From: Diadema setosum
Taxonomy: Eukaryota > Echinodermata > Echinoidea > Diadematoida > Diadematidae
Assembly (NCBI RefSeq): GCF_964275005.1
Contig: NC_092695.1
Coordinates: forward strand, 12,105,697 to 12,169,696
DNA length: 64,000 nt
Direction: 5' to 3'
Shown: one piece after another, positions 24,096 through 35,321 of the stretch
How the letters are laid out: every line of letters starts with the position of its first letter
Position numbering within the stretch: position 1 is the stretch's first letter
Notes under the pieces: model-generated
Databases searched by the model: none
What the model saw: only the letters and a program-made list of their open reading frames with translations
Told to the model about the DNA's origin: nothing
Program-made: the position numbers and the translations under genes

Positions 24096-24293
24096 CAGGG
24101 CAATCACCCCCCAAGGGCAATTACCCCCGAGAGCAATTACCCCCAGCTAAATACTGCTAATGATAAAGTGATAAAGAGTAAAGATAAGGGTTAGGGTTAG
24201 GTTGAGAGTTTAAGAGTTTGGGTTAGGGTTAGGATTAGGTTCTGGATTAGGATTAGGGTTAGGGTCAGGGGAAGGGTCCGGGTAATTGCCCTA
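24096..24293 (+). repeat. Foldback with degenerate GGGTTA (telomere-like) block
   Basis: TCAGGGCAATCACCC/AGGGCAATTACCCC at the left and GGGTAATTGCCCTAGA at the right are inverted. The interior (24183-24275) is about 90 bp of degenerate TTAGGG units (ggttagggttaggttgag, ggttagggttaggattagg). Interstitial; it lies inside an intron, so it is not a chromosome end. Confidence 0.65.
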
Positions 24294-24785
24294 GACCTGA
24301 GAAAACTTCAGTTTTCATTGATTATCACAATAATTTCTGATGTGGATGTTATAGAACCATAAGCAAAAACAGACACTAAATAAAAGTGAGCTATCTTATA
24401 TCCTGCAAGAAAAGAAATGGAAAAACAAAATTCATTCAATTCTAGGTTTGTTTGACTTCCAAGGAAATCCAGATCTGTTGGGTTGTTTCTGTGTTTTCTC
24501 AGTGATATATTTGGAAGTCATTAAATTAATGTTTCGTAAGCTGTTTGAAAATACAAAAGCTCAACTCTATCTCAATCTGTATTCCTCATAGCTTTCGGGG
24601 GGACAATGTGTTTAGTGAATGTTGTTGATAGAAACATACTTTATTTCTTCATAAATCAAAGCATTATGTGAACATTCCTAGGTTACTACCTGCCCATAGG
24701 CAGGCAAGTTTAAAGAAGGGACATTCTCGAGATATCCATCATGACGAGTTTCCTCACCCATGTACACTGTTTTGTGTGCCCACAG

Positions 24786-24888
24786 TGCTGCGTCTGCAAC
24801 ATCCAGCTCGGAAATGGAACTAAAGGCACTGACGTTCGGATCCGAGCCAACAAGCTACACTGCCAAAACTGCTACAGCAACGATGCAG
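24786..24888 (+). CDS. LIMCH1: LIMCH1/LMO7-like exon: second half of LIM domain
   Basis: Phase 0 acceptor (CCCACAG/TGCTGC), phase 1 donor (GATGCAG/GTAAGG). It begins CCVCNIQLGNGTKGTDVRIR, giving ligands 5 and 6 (first and third Cys of CCVC), and continues to LHCQNCYSND with ligands 7 and 8. Together with the previous exon all eight zinc ligands of one LIM domain are present with normal spacing. The TDVRIR stretch between the zinc sites is typical of this LIM subfamily as I recall it. Confidence 0.9.
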
Positions 24889-25945
24889 GTAAGGCCTCCC
24901 CCTCCCTCACCCAAGTCTCACCTCGTGTTGTCTTAACTCTTTATCTGCCATGGTGGGAACCCCCCCTGTGTGCCACATTATTCTGAGAAAACATTCTGTT
25001 TTTCAAATCTATGTAACTTTCATAAATTTCTGTTGAAGTGTAGACATAGTGAGCAAAGTTGTCGAGAAAATGCGAAGCTTTCCATTGATGTAAAATGTAT
25101 GACAAATCCATAATTGTTTTTCTTTCAAATGCCCATTAGCTACATTACTGTAAAGGTAGGACTTTTGCACACAAAATAGTGACAGAAACTTGGAATTTAC
25201 ACACAAATGCAGCAGGGAGCACTGCTTTCTAGTCAATCGCCACATACAATGCAAGCTATACGTGAGAGAAACGGAATCACAAGAAACGCTTTCATTTACT
25301 GTGACATGTGGCGATTTATTGATCGGTTTGGGCAGGTTTGTGCGTTTGAGCAGAATATGCAAAGTTGGCACGCTGTCGACTGAGTCGGGCGTGGGAATGT
25401 GGCACATAAAGAGTTAATCTCACACCTCTCCAGGGGCCCGTTTTATAAAACTTGTCATTAGTGACAACTGCCACGTTTCTGTGACAAATTTGCTCTCAGC
25501 CAATCAGATGCAAGGATTTCAGTAGCTTGTCACATCTATGACAACTTGTCACTGATGAAAAGTTTTATGAAACGGGCCCCAGATCTAGATATCAATCTCG
25601 AAAGCAGCACCTTATTTATAGAAGAGAAACTGTGGTGGGGATAAGCAGCCATACCATTCACATTGTATTCAGTTGCTGATGGTGCACTGCTCATTTGTAG
25701 TGGAAAGATGGATGATTTATAGAAAATCACATAAGATTAGTGCAATCAAATTATAGAATCACTAATGTATCATCTTTTTTTTTCTTTTTTTTTAAAGGCA
25801 GGGAGCACTGATTTATTGCAATCACTTTTTCATCCAAATTAAGTTTGCCCTCTTGCTTCAAATTATGATTACAAATTTCATAAGGTTCAATTACAATTAC
25901 CATGATTGTTTCAACGCAACCCACATCTTCATTTCTTGTTGGCAG
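24889..25945 (+). other. 1.06-kb last intron
   Basis: Contains a 148-bp MITE (25433-25580). The rest is AT-rich. The acceptor is TTGTTGGCAG at 25936-25945. Confidence 0.7.
25433..25580 (+). mobile_element. GGGGCCCGTTTTATAAA MITE (148 bp)
   Basis: Perfectly bounded: GGGGCCCGTTTTATAAAACT at the left and its near-complement (GTTTTATGAAACGGGCCCC) at the right, each followed inward by TTGTCA repeats (cttgtcattagtgacaact / gacaacttgtcactgatg). It folds into a nearly complete hairpin with a short loop. MITEs with these ends are common in marine invertebrate genomes (from memory). Confidence 0.82.
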
Positions 25946-25968
25946 GCTTCGAGTTCACAGAAGTATGA
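25946..25968 (+). CDS. LIMCH1: LIMCH1/LMO7-like terminal exon, C-terminus -FEFTEV
   Basis: Phase 1 acceptor TTGGCAG/GC; it adds Gly-Phe-Glu-Phe-Thr-Glu-Val and then TGA at 25966-25968. The protein therefore ends 14 residues after the last LIM ligand. Thr-x-Val at the extreme C-terminus fits a class I PDZ-binding motif. The exon is only 23 bp, so it rests on splice phase and on the consensus; a longer alternative exon cannot be excluded. Confidence 0.68.
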
Positions 25969-28900
25969 CAGAAGACACTGAGCGAGGCAGCTGGAATTAA
26001 AGACGTTAAAGAGGAAGGAAAGGGCGCCCTCAAGGAGTGAGAACGCTGCAAAGTTAATCTAGATTGACTGAGAGAGGAATGAGAGCGAGGGACACAGTGT
26101 CCAGTTTTTTGATATATGAGTGATGGTGCAAATGTGAGACACACAAATGTATGCTTATTTCAGAAAGAACTTTCACATGTTTAGATGTATTCTCAGCCAG
26201 GTGTTTTCTTTGCCAATTATAAGGCATTAGGAGTTAACTAGTAGAACACATAGGTTTTGTGCTGTTGGAAAGTCATCAACACTTACACATTCACAGCTGT
26301 TTTCTTCTGTCGACAGATAGAAGTACAAAGTCTGCACACATTTCATCATTACGGAAATACAGTCAGTAATGTGAGAGTTTCAATGAACATCAGTAAAATT
26401 GCACTCTCAAATCAGACATGAAAATTTCTGAGTGGTTTTTGATTGACTGATTTTTTGTTAAGGATGGGCGTGGTAAAAGTTTATGTATGGTGAGGTGCAA
26501 ATTTGAGATTTGTGGATGTGTCAGCATCCAGTTGGCTTTTTGTCTGTGTTTGTTGTGTGGTGTAATTTTTGTCCAAGTGGCTGCAAACTACAATGTTTTT
26601 CATATATCGACTGAAATCCAGTGTGTATTCAGTAGGCAGGAGTAGTGACCAAGATAACCTCCCAACATTTGTAGTGTATTTGATGAGTGGAATCCCTTTA
26701 GCACAAAGTTTTAAATCAAAAGTGGTACTTTGTTTTACACACTTCATTACATTCTATGAATGAAAGCTCACTTGAATCTAGCTCATTCCTCATTTCATTA
26801 TCATGATGCCAAAAACAAAACAACAACAACCCTATAGCAGGAATTCACAAAGGCAGTCTAAATCTAGTCTGTGGTTTATGCAAATCCTGATTCCATAAAG
26901 TGCATGACATATCACCTACACTTACGTCAACAGACATTTAATATGATAATGGATGCATGCCGACATTTATTGCACTTGTTTTAGTCCATGAACTAAATTT
27001 AAACCGTGGATTTGATTTAAGCTGCTTTTGTGAATGCGGGCCTACGTATTTCCTTCATACAGACTGACCAAATCGTATTATGTGTCTATTGTAAAGAATT
27101 GAAGTGTACTTCATACATTGTGGCCTTGACATATTTACACAATGGTTGGAAATTTTGTCAGTTGTTTTGTCCATGAAGCTAATATTTCCATGCTTCATCC
27201 ACAATATTCCAGCAAGGAAGTACTTCTAGTCATCATGAAAATCATGATAGCCTGTTGTGAGTTGAATAATGCATTGTAAGGTTGAATATGCTGAACTGCC
27301 AATTGTCATTTTCAGAGTCAGGTGTAATAGGAGTCTGCCAAGTGGCAGAGTATCTATGTGCTGACATTGTTCTGTATTCATGACTTTTATTCAAAAAGAT
27401 CTCATCATTCCCTGGCTTTTGACATTTCATACAATGATGCTATGTCAGATATCTACATTTTTGCGTAAAATGTTTGAAAGAGTTTATTAAACATGTCTGC
27501 TTCTTACTCATCATGTTTTGATGATGGAAAAATAATTGATGGGCTGAAATTCTTCTCAATCATGCAGGGCATGGCAGGAGACATTCTCAAACTTGCCCAA
27601 ATGGGCATGTAGTCAGGGGCGCATTCATATTCCTTACCTGCCTGTGAATTTTTGCCCTCGGCAAATGAGCAGGTGGGTTTTTAGCACCCTCCAGAGTTCT
27701 TGGAAAACATGAAAATTGTGGCCGAAATGGTTTCTGTACTCACAAAAACATGCAGTGATATGAACAGTCATGTAGGATATGATGACCCTTATGTGGGTCG
27801 CATGCCATGCAGGTGCGGGGTAATCCTATGTCACATGGTCCTGGGATATTCCTTAAGATTTCCATATCTAGACACTAAACAGATTATACCAGCTTGGCTC
27901 CGAGATTACTGACTCAATGTGTGCATAGATGCTGATTACACACACCATGCAATGTGGTCTCAAAATTGTTCTTGCTGTCACTTCCTGATATGGGCACAGT
28001 CATAGATACCTCCTGTACATATTCACTCAACCCGAAGGAGCTATGTTGCACAACCAGAATGAGAAGCAGGTATTATGTATTCAGAAGGTAGCTCACCTTT
28101 GTGCAGCTTGGTATTCATATTGCAAGCGAATTATTGATACCTTGGAGAGTTGAATATCCCAGTCTGTATTCTTTATCCTTTATGAGAAAAGCCAAAGCTT
28201 CCTACATTTGTTTTCATCAATTTCCTGTAGTGGTAGCAATATTATCATTTAATGAATAGCACAAGGGATAATGTGTACAAAATCAAGAAAAAATATATAT
28301 ATGGCATGGTGTAATATTAGTTAAGAGGGCTATTTCATTAAGATGTTTGCAGTTATTGTGAGTTAGAGTAGTTGCAGTTACCATGGCAACCATCTATCAG
28401 CTACATTTTAGTTCTGAGCTGTGATAAGTGCAATTATCATAACTTGAAACAATTGCAGACATATGTTTGAAATTGGTCTCTTGTATGGATGATAGTTATG
28501 TTTCTATTTATCAATTACATGTTTATTTTGCAAAGTGTTGCATTTGAGAAATCAGTTTTGTTAAAGTTTGTCACTTTTGATGGCTATATTGGTTTTTATA
28601 CGGTTTTGATAATTCTGGGTATGTGAAGTTGCAAGGAAGTGTTGATTTAAAGAAGTAGTAGTGTATTGGAGTGGATGTTTGGAAATATTGATTTACAGCA
28701 TTTGTGTGTACAGATTTGCTTTGCAAATGAGCAATGTATCCAATTTGATGTGTTTTAATGAAAGTAGAGACATTGTGAAGGTATGTTAGACATGACATTC
28801 ACAAGCTTATGTTTTGAATTTGGCTCAGCAATCAAGCTTAAATAGCTCAATATTTATGGGAAATGAAGGTTAAATATCCACTTATTCACATTATTCATGA

Positions 28901-30240
28901 CTGTATATCGTGTGTGATCTGTGTGAAAGGAAAAACCACACCATTATATTTTTGTGTTTTAGTGCTACCAATGGATATTGTTATGTATAGAGGGATTTTT
29001 TGTTCTTTTGTGTGGTTTTTTTTTCTTCTTTTATTCATTTGTAAAACTCATCACATCCACAAAAATTGCAATTGGGTGTTAATCACAGAAGTGAAATTAT
29101 ATATTAACATATTATTGAGGTAGATTTTTACTTGTGTATATTTCTTTATCAATTTGTACATATCTCTCTCTCATGTTGTAATAGTTTGATTTTTCAAAGG
29201 CATGTCAGTATAATTATGTATGATTGTTTGTATGAAGTCCTGATACATGCTCTTTGTAGTGTAGATTCTGTAAAGTCTTCCATCATTGTATTCCAACCAC
29301 CAACGAAATGTCCATGCGTGAAAGATAATCAACCAATCATGTTGGTTTGTACTGAACCACGTTTTGCCAAGAGATCGAAAGAAATGTAAGAAAGGTGCAC
29401 AATGCAAACTTGAGCCTCAAGTCGGAAAATAATCAGTATGATACAAGTAGCGTTCTTTGCTTAACCAGTCAATATTTTGATATATTTCTAAGGGAATAGA
29501 AGTACACTTACATACAATATACTGCACTTCTTCTTTTTTTCAAAGACATGTCAATATGTATTCTTTCCCAGTGTACAGGTGATGAGGTTGAGTTTGATCC
29601 TTCAATATTTGTTCATGCATTCCCATTGAAATCATGACTTCCAACCATACAATTTGATATTCAATTGAGCCACTTGATGAGGATATGTTGGCTGCGAGTA
29701 TATTTTTTTTGATAGAGAAAAAAAAAATCCTTTCATTTGTGCTACAATCAGAAAATTATCAATCACAGATTTATATATTTTCTCACAACATACAGAAGAG
29801 AGAAAACTGTTTTACACAAGGTTTTTTGGTTTTGTTTTGTTTTGTTTTGTTTTTTTCTAGCATTTGTGATTGACACAGAACTGTGAAGCGGGAATCTCAG
29901 AGCAAAGTCATTCATTCTTGGCTTTTTGGGTTGATCTGTAAAACACGAGTGCCTTGAATTGTGACTACAGTTATATTGTCAGAATGACAAAATATCAGTG
30001 GGGTATATTGTGCGCCATTTTTTTTTTTTTGTCCACTGGATTTGAATCCACTGCAAATTGCAAGTTGAAGATCACATTTATTATTTACCATCAACGAGAA
30101 CGAAGTGACTTTGTATTCCGACTTTGTATTCCGACCATGCTGTTTAGTGTACATGCATCTTGTGTATGTTGATCTCAGTGGCCATCTGTCCTTGTATATA
30201 AGAAATGTTTTCATCGCATTATATCATAAAATAAAATCAA
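25969..30240 (+). other. Probable long 3'UTR and downstream DNA; AATAAA at 30230
   Basis: AT-rich and without a convincing frame. It holds one MITE (26838-27042). An AATAAA hexamer stands at 30230-30235, after which the sequence becomes repeat-dense. Whether the transcript runs this far (4.3 kb) is inference; I saw no stronger processing site by eye but did not search exhaustively. Confidence 0.35.
26838..27042 (+). mobile_element. GAATTCACAAAGG-type MITE, diverged relative
   Basis: GCAGGAATTCACAAAGGCAG at the left is inverted at the right (CTGCTTTTGTGAATGCGGGC). Inner arms TCTAGTCTGTGGTTTATGCA and CCGTGGATTTGATTTAA are weakly complementary. It shares the GAATTCACAAAGG core with 11340 and 23545 but not the CCATGGTTTAAACC palindrome, so it is a sister family or an old copy. 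Confidence 0.65.
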
Positions 30241-30397
30241 ACAACAGATTGGTGAGATGGGAAGTTTCTGTTGTATCACTGGATTTAATTTCCTGATGTC
30301 TGTGTTAGCTGGAGACTGTGAACATACGACCTTATTTATCTGATGTTAACTGCCAGATGGAAGCCCCAGTACAGTGGTTCTTCGACAGGAATACATG

Positions 30398-30640
30398 TAC
30401 GTACTGTACAGGATGTATATTCTGTGAGGTTTTTATTTTCACAAATTTTGCCCGTTGGGTGCTATTCACAAATTACACAGCACGCAAAATTATTTACTCT
30501 TACCTATCACGCAAAATTATTTACTTTTACCTTGACGTGAATGTGAGGTGCGTACACGTGTACATGCCTCCCTTCCTTACTGTACTTGGCATTTGCAAAT
30601 TTACCCACGCACAAAATTTTCTGGTAGTCCAAATTCACAC
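30398..30640 (-). mobile_element. TTCGCG-type MITE, old inverted copy
   Basis: Read on the - strand it aligns with the elements at 32116-32356 and 34756-35000: the gaggtttttattttc..gcccgttgggtgctattc part and the 'gacgtgaatgtgaggtgcgtacacgtgtac' part match their right halves. Most CG pairs have decayed to CA/TG, as expected of an old methylated copy. Confidence 0.6.
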
Positions 30641-30660
30641 ACACACACACACACACACAC
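30637..30660 (+). repeat. (CA)n microsatellite
   Basis: Twelve perfect CA units in intergenic DNA, within the old TTCGCG-type MITE copy. Confidence 0.9.
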
Positions 30661-32115
30661 ATGCACAAAAAAATTGGACTCATGAAATATATGTGACCAT
30701 ACATCACAAAACCAACAAAAAGTGGCACGCCTTGATTTTACGTGAGTACTAAAAAATGATGACATAAATGGTATCCCGGGATACCAAATAAAAATCAGCC
30801 ATTTTGTTCGATTTTTTTTTTTTTTTTTAAGGTTGTACCCTGGGTGCCAAAAAGTGGGAAATTATTTTGGTGCTGGAGCTTACGCGTGCTAGCCACTGCA
30901 CTGCACTACACTGTACTGCAGCACACGCTATTGCTAGCACAGCGTACCATGCATGCATAGTATAACATGCAGTGGCATGGAAATGACTATGTACACGCAC
31001 ACACAGTGCATGCATTTCTCTGCGGCTGTCCTCAAGTGGACGTGAGGTGGCGCTACACAACGTGGTACCCCGGGGTAACATGTGATGCATCAAATGGTGA
31101 AATGGGTCAGCCAAGTCAATCTTGAGTTTTCATATTATCTGAAAGAGCCATTCTTCTTCTACATTATCCTTAAGTATGGGATCATAAAATGAATTGGAAA
31201 GTGTGATTTCAGCAGTTTTTTTACTGCCCCCTTTTTTTTTCAGAGAATAGTGTGATCAGGGCCCTTGGCAGCCTGTGTAGTAAGGAAATTTAAAATCAAT
31301 TTTATCTTTTGATAAAACGGGGCCCTGCAGATATGTCTTAGAGGTCCCTTTTCGTTTTTTGAAAATCTTTGCACACTTCACTTTTCATTCATTTCTGGTG
31401 ACTTTTTGTTGGTTTTGTGATGCAGGGTCACATATGGTGTATTCTGTAAATGTGTGTGTTTGTGCGTGTGTATACATATATATATACACGTCTATATGGC
31501 TGAAATCGGAAGTACAGCAAAAATGGAAAATAGTAACCATGAATACTTTTAACACAAAATATCAACGTATATGTAGAGAGACATTTGCCATCATTTTCAA
31601 GTTTACATAGTATGAAGCAGAGTAAAATCTGCATGAGCCCAAAATTACCTTACTTGGTACTGGATGCCTAGGCAAGTCTAAATTTTTCCTTTTCCATTCA
31701 CATACACTATAGCACAGAATATGGCCAGGCTGAATTTGCAAGCAGAGTTAAATTTTGAATTAGTCAAAGGAAAAGCCCAGTCCCTTTTCCTTTCAAATAC
31801 ATGAGAAATTTATTGCAAAAGTCAAAAGTGACTACTTCTTTAAATCTTGACGCAAACTTTCCTCCAATTTTGATGAGTGCTAAATACAATACAAAACTAC
31901 AATGTAGAATGTGTTGGTATTTTCTGCTCGTGTACAAAACTGTTTTAAACCAAAGTGACCTCAGAGTGGTAAAGTGTGTTTGTGTGCCACAGTGGAAATT
32001 GGTGATGTTCATACAGTAGGTTAAGCCAATGGATAAGTGGAGTGCATTTGGTATTTCTATCTGGTGTTTGCGAGTGTAGGTCCTTGATTTTATTCACGAA
32101 AACAATGTGCCATAT
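30660..32115 (+). other. Intergenic stretch, nothing coding seen
   Basis: AT-rich and simple-sequence DNA, with a poly-T at 30811-30829, palindromes of GGTATCCCGGGATACC type at 30770-30786 and a TATATA tract near 31470-31486. No frame with coding character. Confidence 0.5.
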
Positions 32116-32356
32116 ACTGTATACGGCATATGTTTCGCGAGTCTAAATTTTCGCGAATCGAGACTTCCCAACGATTTCGCGAGTGGTTAAATTCGCGATC
32201 GTGGAGTCCTGTACTGAACGGAGAAATGTGTATGCGTACGTCACATTCATATCAGGATCGGAGTAAATATTTTCGCATGTTTTTAATTTCGCGAATAGCA
32301 GCTGACTCGCGAAATTCGCGAAAATAAAAACCTCGTGAAATATTCGGCGTATACAA
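32116..32356 (+). mobile_element. TTCGCG-type MITE, copy 1
   Basis: Inverted ends ACTGTATACGGCATATGTTTC and GAAATATTCGGCGTATACAAT. The body is rich in TTCGCGAA-type palindromes (tttcgcgaatcgag, gatttcgcgagtgg, attcgcgatcgtgg, ttcgcgaaataaaa). It is about 90% identical by eye to 34756-35000. High CG density contrasts with the AT-rich surroundings. Confidence 0.8.
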
Positions 32357-33160
32357 TAGATGGCTGTGGTGATTGCTGGTGGACTATGGGGACTGGCTAG
32401 TTATGTATGGCCCCAATTACTCACTTCAACATTGGCTATCGAAGCAGCAACATTTTGCAATTAATACATGATGACACACACATACACACAAACAGATTTT
32501 AAATATGTATAGTAAGAACAAATTTGTATTAGCCCTCGTTTGTTTTGTTTTGTACATTAGCACAGTGTCTTCCTATGTAATATTCTGTTAATTGTAACTC
32601 AGTAAGAAGTGTAAACAATTTATGTAAGCTCCTTGACTAAATCTGTTCATTTGACAGCAACATCCATGTACAACAGAAACATGCCTTAACACTTCACACA
32701 CATGTGACAATAATGTGAACAAGTGGATTTTTCTTGACAATTGTTGGGATATTTGTTACATATTGCAGCTTGCAAAATAAATGTCATAATGTGACAACAG
32801 GCTATCAACTAGACTTGACCCAATATTCTGACCAATACAAATTCCTGCACATGCACACACACACACACACAAATAAAAGATACAGATGTACATACATGTA
32901 ACAAGCATTCAGAATTCAGACCAGCAAACAAACTTTGTTTTGTTATTTGAATGTTTTATTTCATCAGATTTCATCTTACAAACTCTGAAAGAAATGCCCT
33001 GTATGCACAAATCTGGCAAACATTACTATGCATTACATATATTGGGATGTGTATCAAATATTGACACACTGCAATCACAGACACTTAAGTCAGTGACCTG
33101 CATTACTGGTTTTTAGAGTCACACATTTATTGCATGCCCAAAAAGAAGAAGAAAAGAAAT

Positions 33161-34586
33161 GTGACCGGCGACAACGGTTTCAGGCAAAAGTCGGGAATTT
33201 TGAAAATTCATTTTTTCACTGAATCACATTGCCCATTTCCTAAGCTTTGCATTGATATAAAACACTTGTATTCTTCGGCACCATAAGTGGGCATAGAAAG
33301 AGAAATAAAATGCGCTTTTTAAGTTGCGAGCCTGACAAAATTGCGAGAAAACAGGCTTTGAAGATTCACCTCTTTCTCAAACAATGTCCGAGCGGCGATG
33401 CGAGGGGAGAATCACCCATCCGTACGATGGTGCCAATCGATGTTAAGCTCCGCCTCTAGCAACCACATCGCCTTCTGATTGGCTCACTGAGAGAGTCAAA
33501 TTTCCCGCGCACCTTCCTCGGAGCTCAGCGTATGGAGCCAAAAAACAATGCGTTTCGCTCGGGTTTGTTACCAGTACGTCTTTCAAGATGGCGAAAACGA
33601 TAATTGCACGTATGGTGTACATGTACATGAACATTGTGTATGGTGCACACATTACGCAATGGCATCCACACGCCATGACCGTGTGCATGTAACAGGAGCG
33701 GTGGTGAATCCACACATTTACAAATCGCGTTTTCATTGTGGTTGATTTGTCTTTATCATTGGTGACCTTTTTGAAGGCAAAAAATTGCTAGTGCTGGCAA
33801 GGGTCACGCTTCCTTTTTGTTTTACTTTTACAAGACAAGCATATGTTGCTTTGTTCGGTGGTGCTAATTAACTTAATACAAACAAACAAACAAACACGAC
33901 TCATTAGTTTGGTGCAATCTTTTGACGTGTAGTATTTGAATACAATCGGTCTCATGTCACCGCTCCTTTCCTCTCATCTACCTTCCATTGAGTCAGTCTG
34001 CTGTCATAATTTTTACTACTTGTATAAGTAGACAAATTGAGAATATTTAGATTTCTTTTCACACGATTATGTCATGCTACATGATTTTTGTTTCACTTTC
34101 GTTGTCGAACATTGCGGTAGAATAGTTTGGATAGAAAGCCAAACGAAGAGCACGCACTACAGAGTGAGGGTATATAAACCACTATAGCAAGAACAATGGA
34201 GCATGTAATCGTGCACGCGTGGACAAAGCATTCCCCAAACGCTGCAACTGGTGTCTCCGAAAGCCGAATTATGTAAATGTATGCGACGCACCAGCCAATC
34301 GCATGTGAGACCCTGTGCTGTAGCAACGCTGGGGATATTGGCGCGGCGTTCGAAAGAAGCTCGAAACTGACGAGTGCAATCCAGCATAGGGTGCTTAAAA
34401 TTCCATTTTCGATAGGAAAAACTTAGTCTTATGCTATGAAATTTAGTGCAGATGTAGAAAACATATTAAAGATTCGATTTCTGCAAAAAACCTAAATCGA
34501 CAAAAATAATGCTCAAAATCTTTGTACCCCTCCTAGGAGGGAACTTGCTCTTGCGACTTTTGCCTGAAACCGTTGTCGCGGGTCAC
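33161..34586 (+). mobile_element. Non-autonomous DNA transposon, 33-bp TIRs and AAAT target duplication
   Basis: The left end GTGACCGGCGACAACGGTTT continues through CAGGCAAAAGTCG; the right end is its inverted copy with one mismatch in 33 bp. The 4-bp AAAT occurs directly at both flanks (33157-33160 and 34587-34590). Total length is 1,426 bp. The interior has no protein-like frame but includes CG-rich tracts and a GTACATGTACATG palindrome. The match of ends and flanks shows a recent, complete insertion. The autonomous family is not identified. Confidence 0.85.
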
Positions 34587-34755
34587 AAATAGAAATGCCG
34601 CTAAGGCGACTGATTAGTGATAGGCTTCTACCATCTCATAATTTTTTCTCACGAGGTCTCTTGACAATATGAGACACAACCCCACATGCTCTTTGTGTTT
34701 ATACATTCCTTGAACCAGATTTCACTTGCTTAGCTAAACTGTTTCAGAGAGTAAG

Positions 34756-35000
34756 TACTGTATATGCCATATATTTCGCGAGTCTAAATTTTTGCAAATC
34801 CAGAATTCCCGACGATTTCGCGAGTGGTTAAATTCGCGATCGTGGAGTCCTGCACTGAACGGAGAAGTGTACACGCGTACGTCACATTCACATCGGGATC
34901 AGAGTCAATATTTTCGCGTGTCTTTAATTTCACGAATAGCACCCAACTTGCGAAATTCGCGAAAATAAAAACCTCGCGAAATATTCGGCGCATACAGTAT
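34756..35000 (+). mobile_element. TTCGCG-type MITE, copy 2
   Basis: Ends TACTGTATATGCCATATATT and ATATTCGGCGCATACAGTAT are inverted. Same body as 32116-32356, including 'gatcgtggagtcctg..actgaacggagaa'. The inverted foldback-repeat fragment follows at once at about 35010. Confidence 0.8.
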
Positions 35001-35009
35001 TGGGAATTT

Positions 35010-35321
35010 GAGCATTTTCATTTGACATTTGACCCTTGCCATGTGACCCCCATGGCCCAAGACTATATTCAAACAATCACAACTGGTAGTACTGTAACTG
35101 GTAATATCCAATTTTCATAACAAGACTTTAAGCTATTTTCAAAACATGGGAAAATAGTGATATTTTTACACTTTCACTTGACCTTTGACCCCACTGCCCA
35201 AGTCTTTCCCTACAAAATTATTGTGCAGTAACACATCTAACCTAATTTAATCAAGTGTATACACGTAAGAGTAATTTCCAAGGCCTCCAGCGACACTTTG
35301 TGGTGGAGGCATAGAAAAATC
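35010..35321 (-). mobile_element. Truncated, inverted copy of the GCCTCCGCC/AGGTCA repeat
   Basis: On the - strand the head tatgcctccaccacaaagtg and the hairpin partner ctggaggcc (35281-35313) match the left end of the element at 5436. The body contains TGACCTTTGACC and TTGACATTTGACCC, i.e. the AGGTCA arrays in reverse. The CGTACG array is missing and the far end is cut next to the TTCGCG MITE. Confidence 0.65.

Larger units (their letters stand above)
20771..24785 (+). other. 4.0-kb intron splitting the LIM domain
   Basis: The intron holds two sister 772-bp TTAA-bounded elements (21254-22025 and 22521-23292), a GAATTCACAAAGG MITE (23545-23814) and a telomere-like GGGTTA block inside a small foldback (about 24096-24293). 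Poly-T tracts lie at 20926-20942 and 21017-21038. No exon is seen. Confidence 0.7.
2872..25968 (+). other. LIMCH1: LIMCH1/LMO7-like gene (3' part; ten recognised exons)
   Basis: Ten GT-AG exons can be joined on the + strand: 2872-3015, 3752-3918, 4519-4643, 15021-16511, 16783-17004, 17284-17771, 19783-19874, 20471-20770, 24786-24888 and 25946-25968. All junction phases agree (0, 2, 1, 1, 1, 0) except around 19783-19874, which enters in phase 0 but leaves in phase 2. The product has an acidic helix, Pro/Ser linkers, a very long Glu/Arg/Gln-rich helix, a Pro/Gln-rich region and one C-terminal LIM domain. This order (helical centre, single C-terminal LIM) is that of the LMO7/LIMCH1 family, whose vertebrate members bind actomyosin and act at stress fibres and adherens junctions. 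The N-terminal calponin-homology domain of that family is not in the window and is expected upstream. The choice between LMO7 and LIMCH1 cannot be made here; an invertebrate may have a single ancestor of both. Confidence 0.8.

Noticed and set aside
24183..24275. Chromosome end (telomere)
   Set aside because: The TTAGGG units are degenerate, short and lie within an intron with gene sequence on both sides.
33443..34387. Open frames of 60-97 codons on both strands
   Set aside because: They lie inside the 1.43-kb inverted-repeat element, have Cys/His/Tyr-rich chance composition and overlap each other on both strands.
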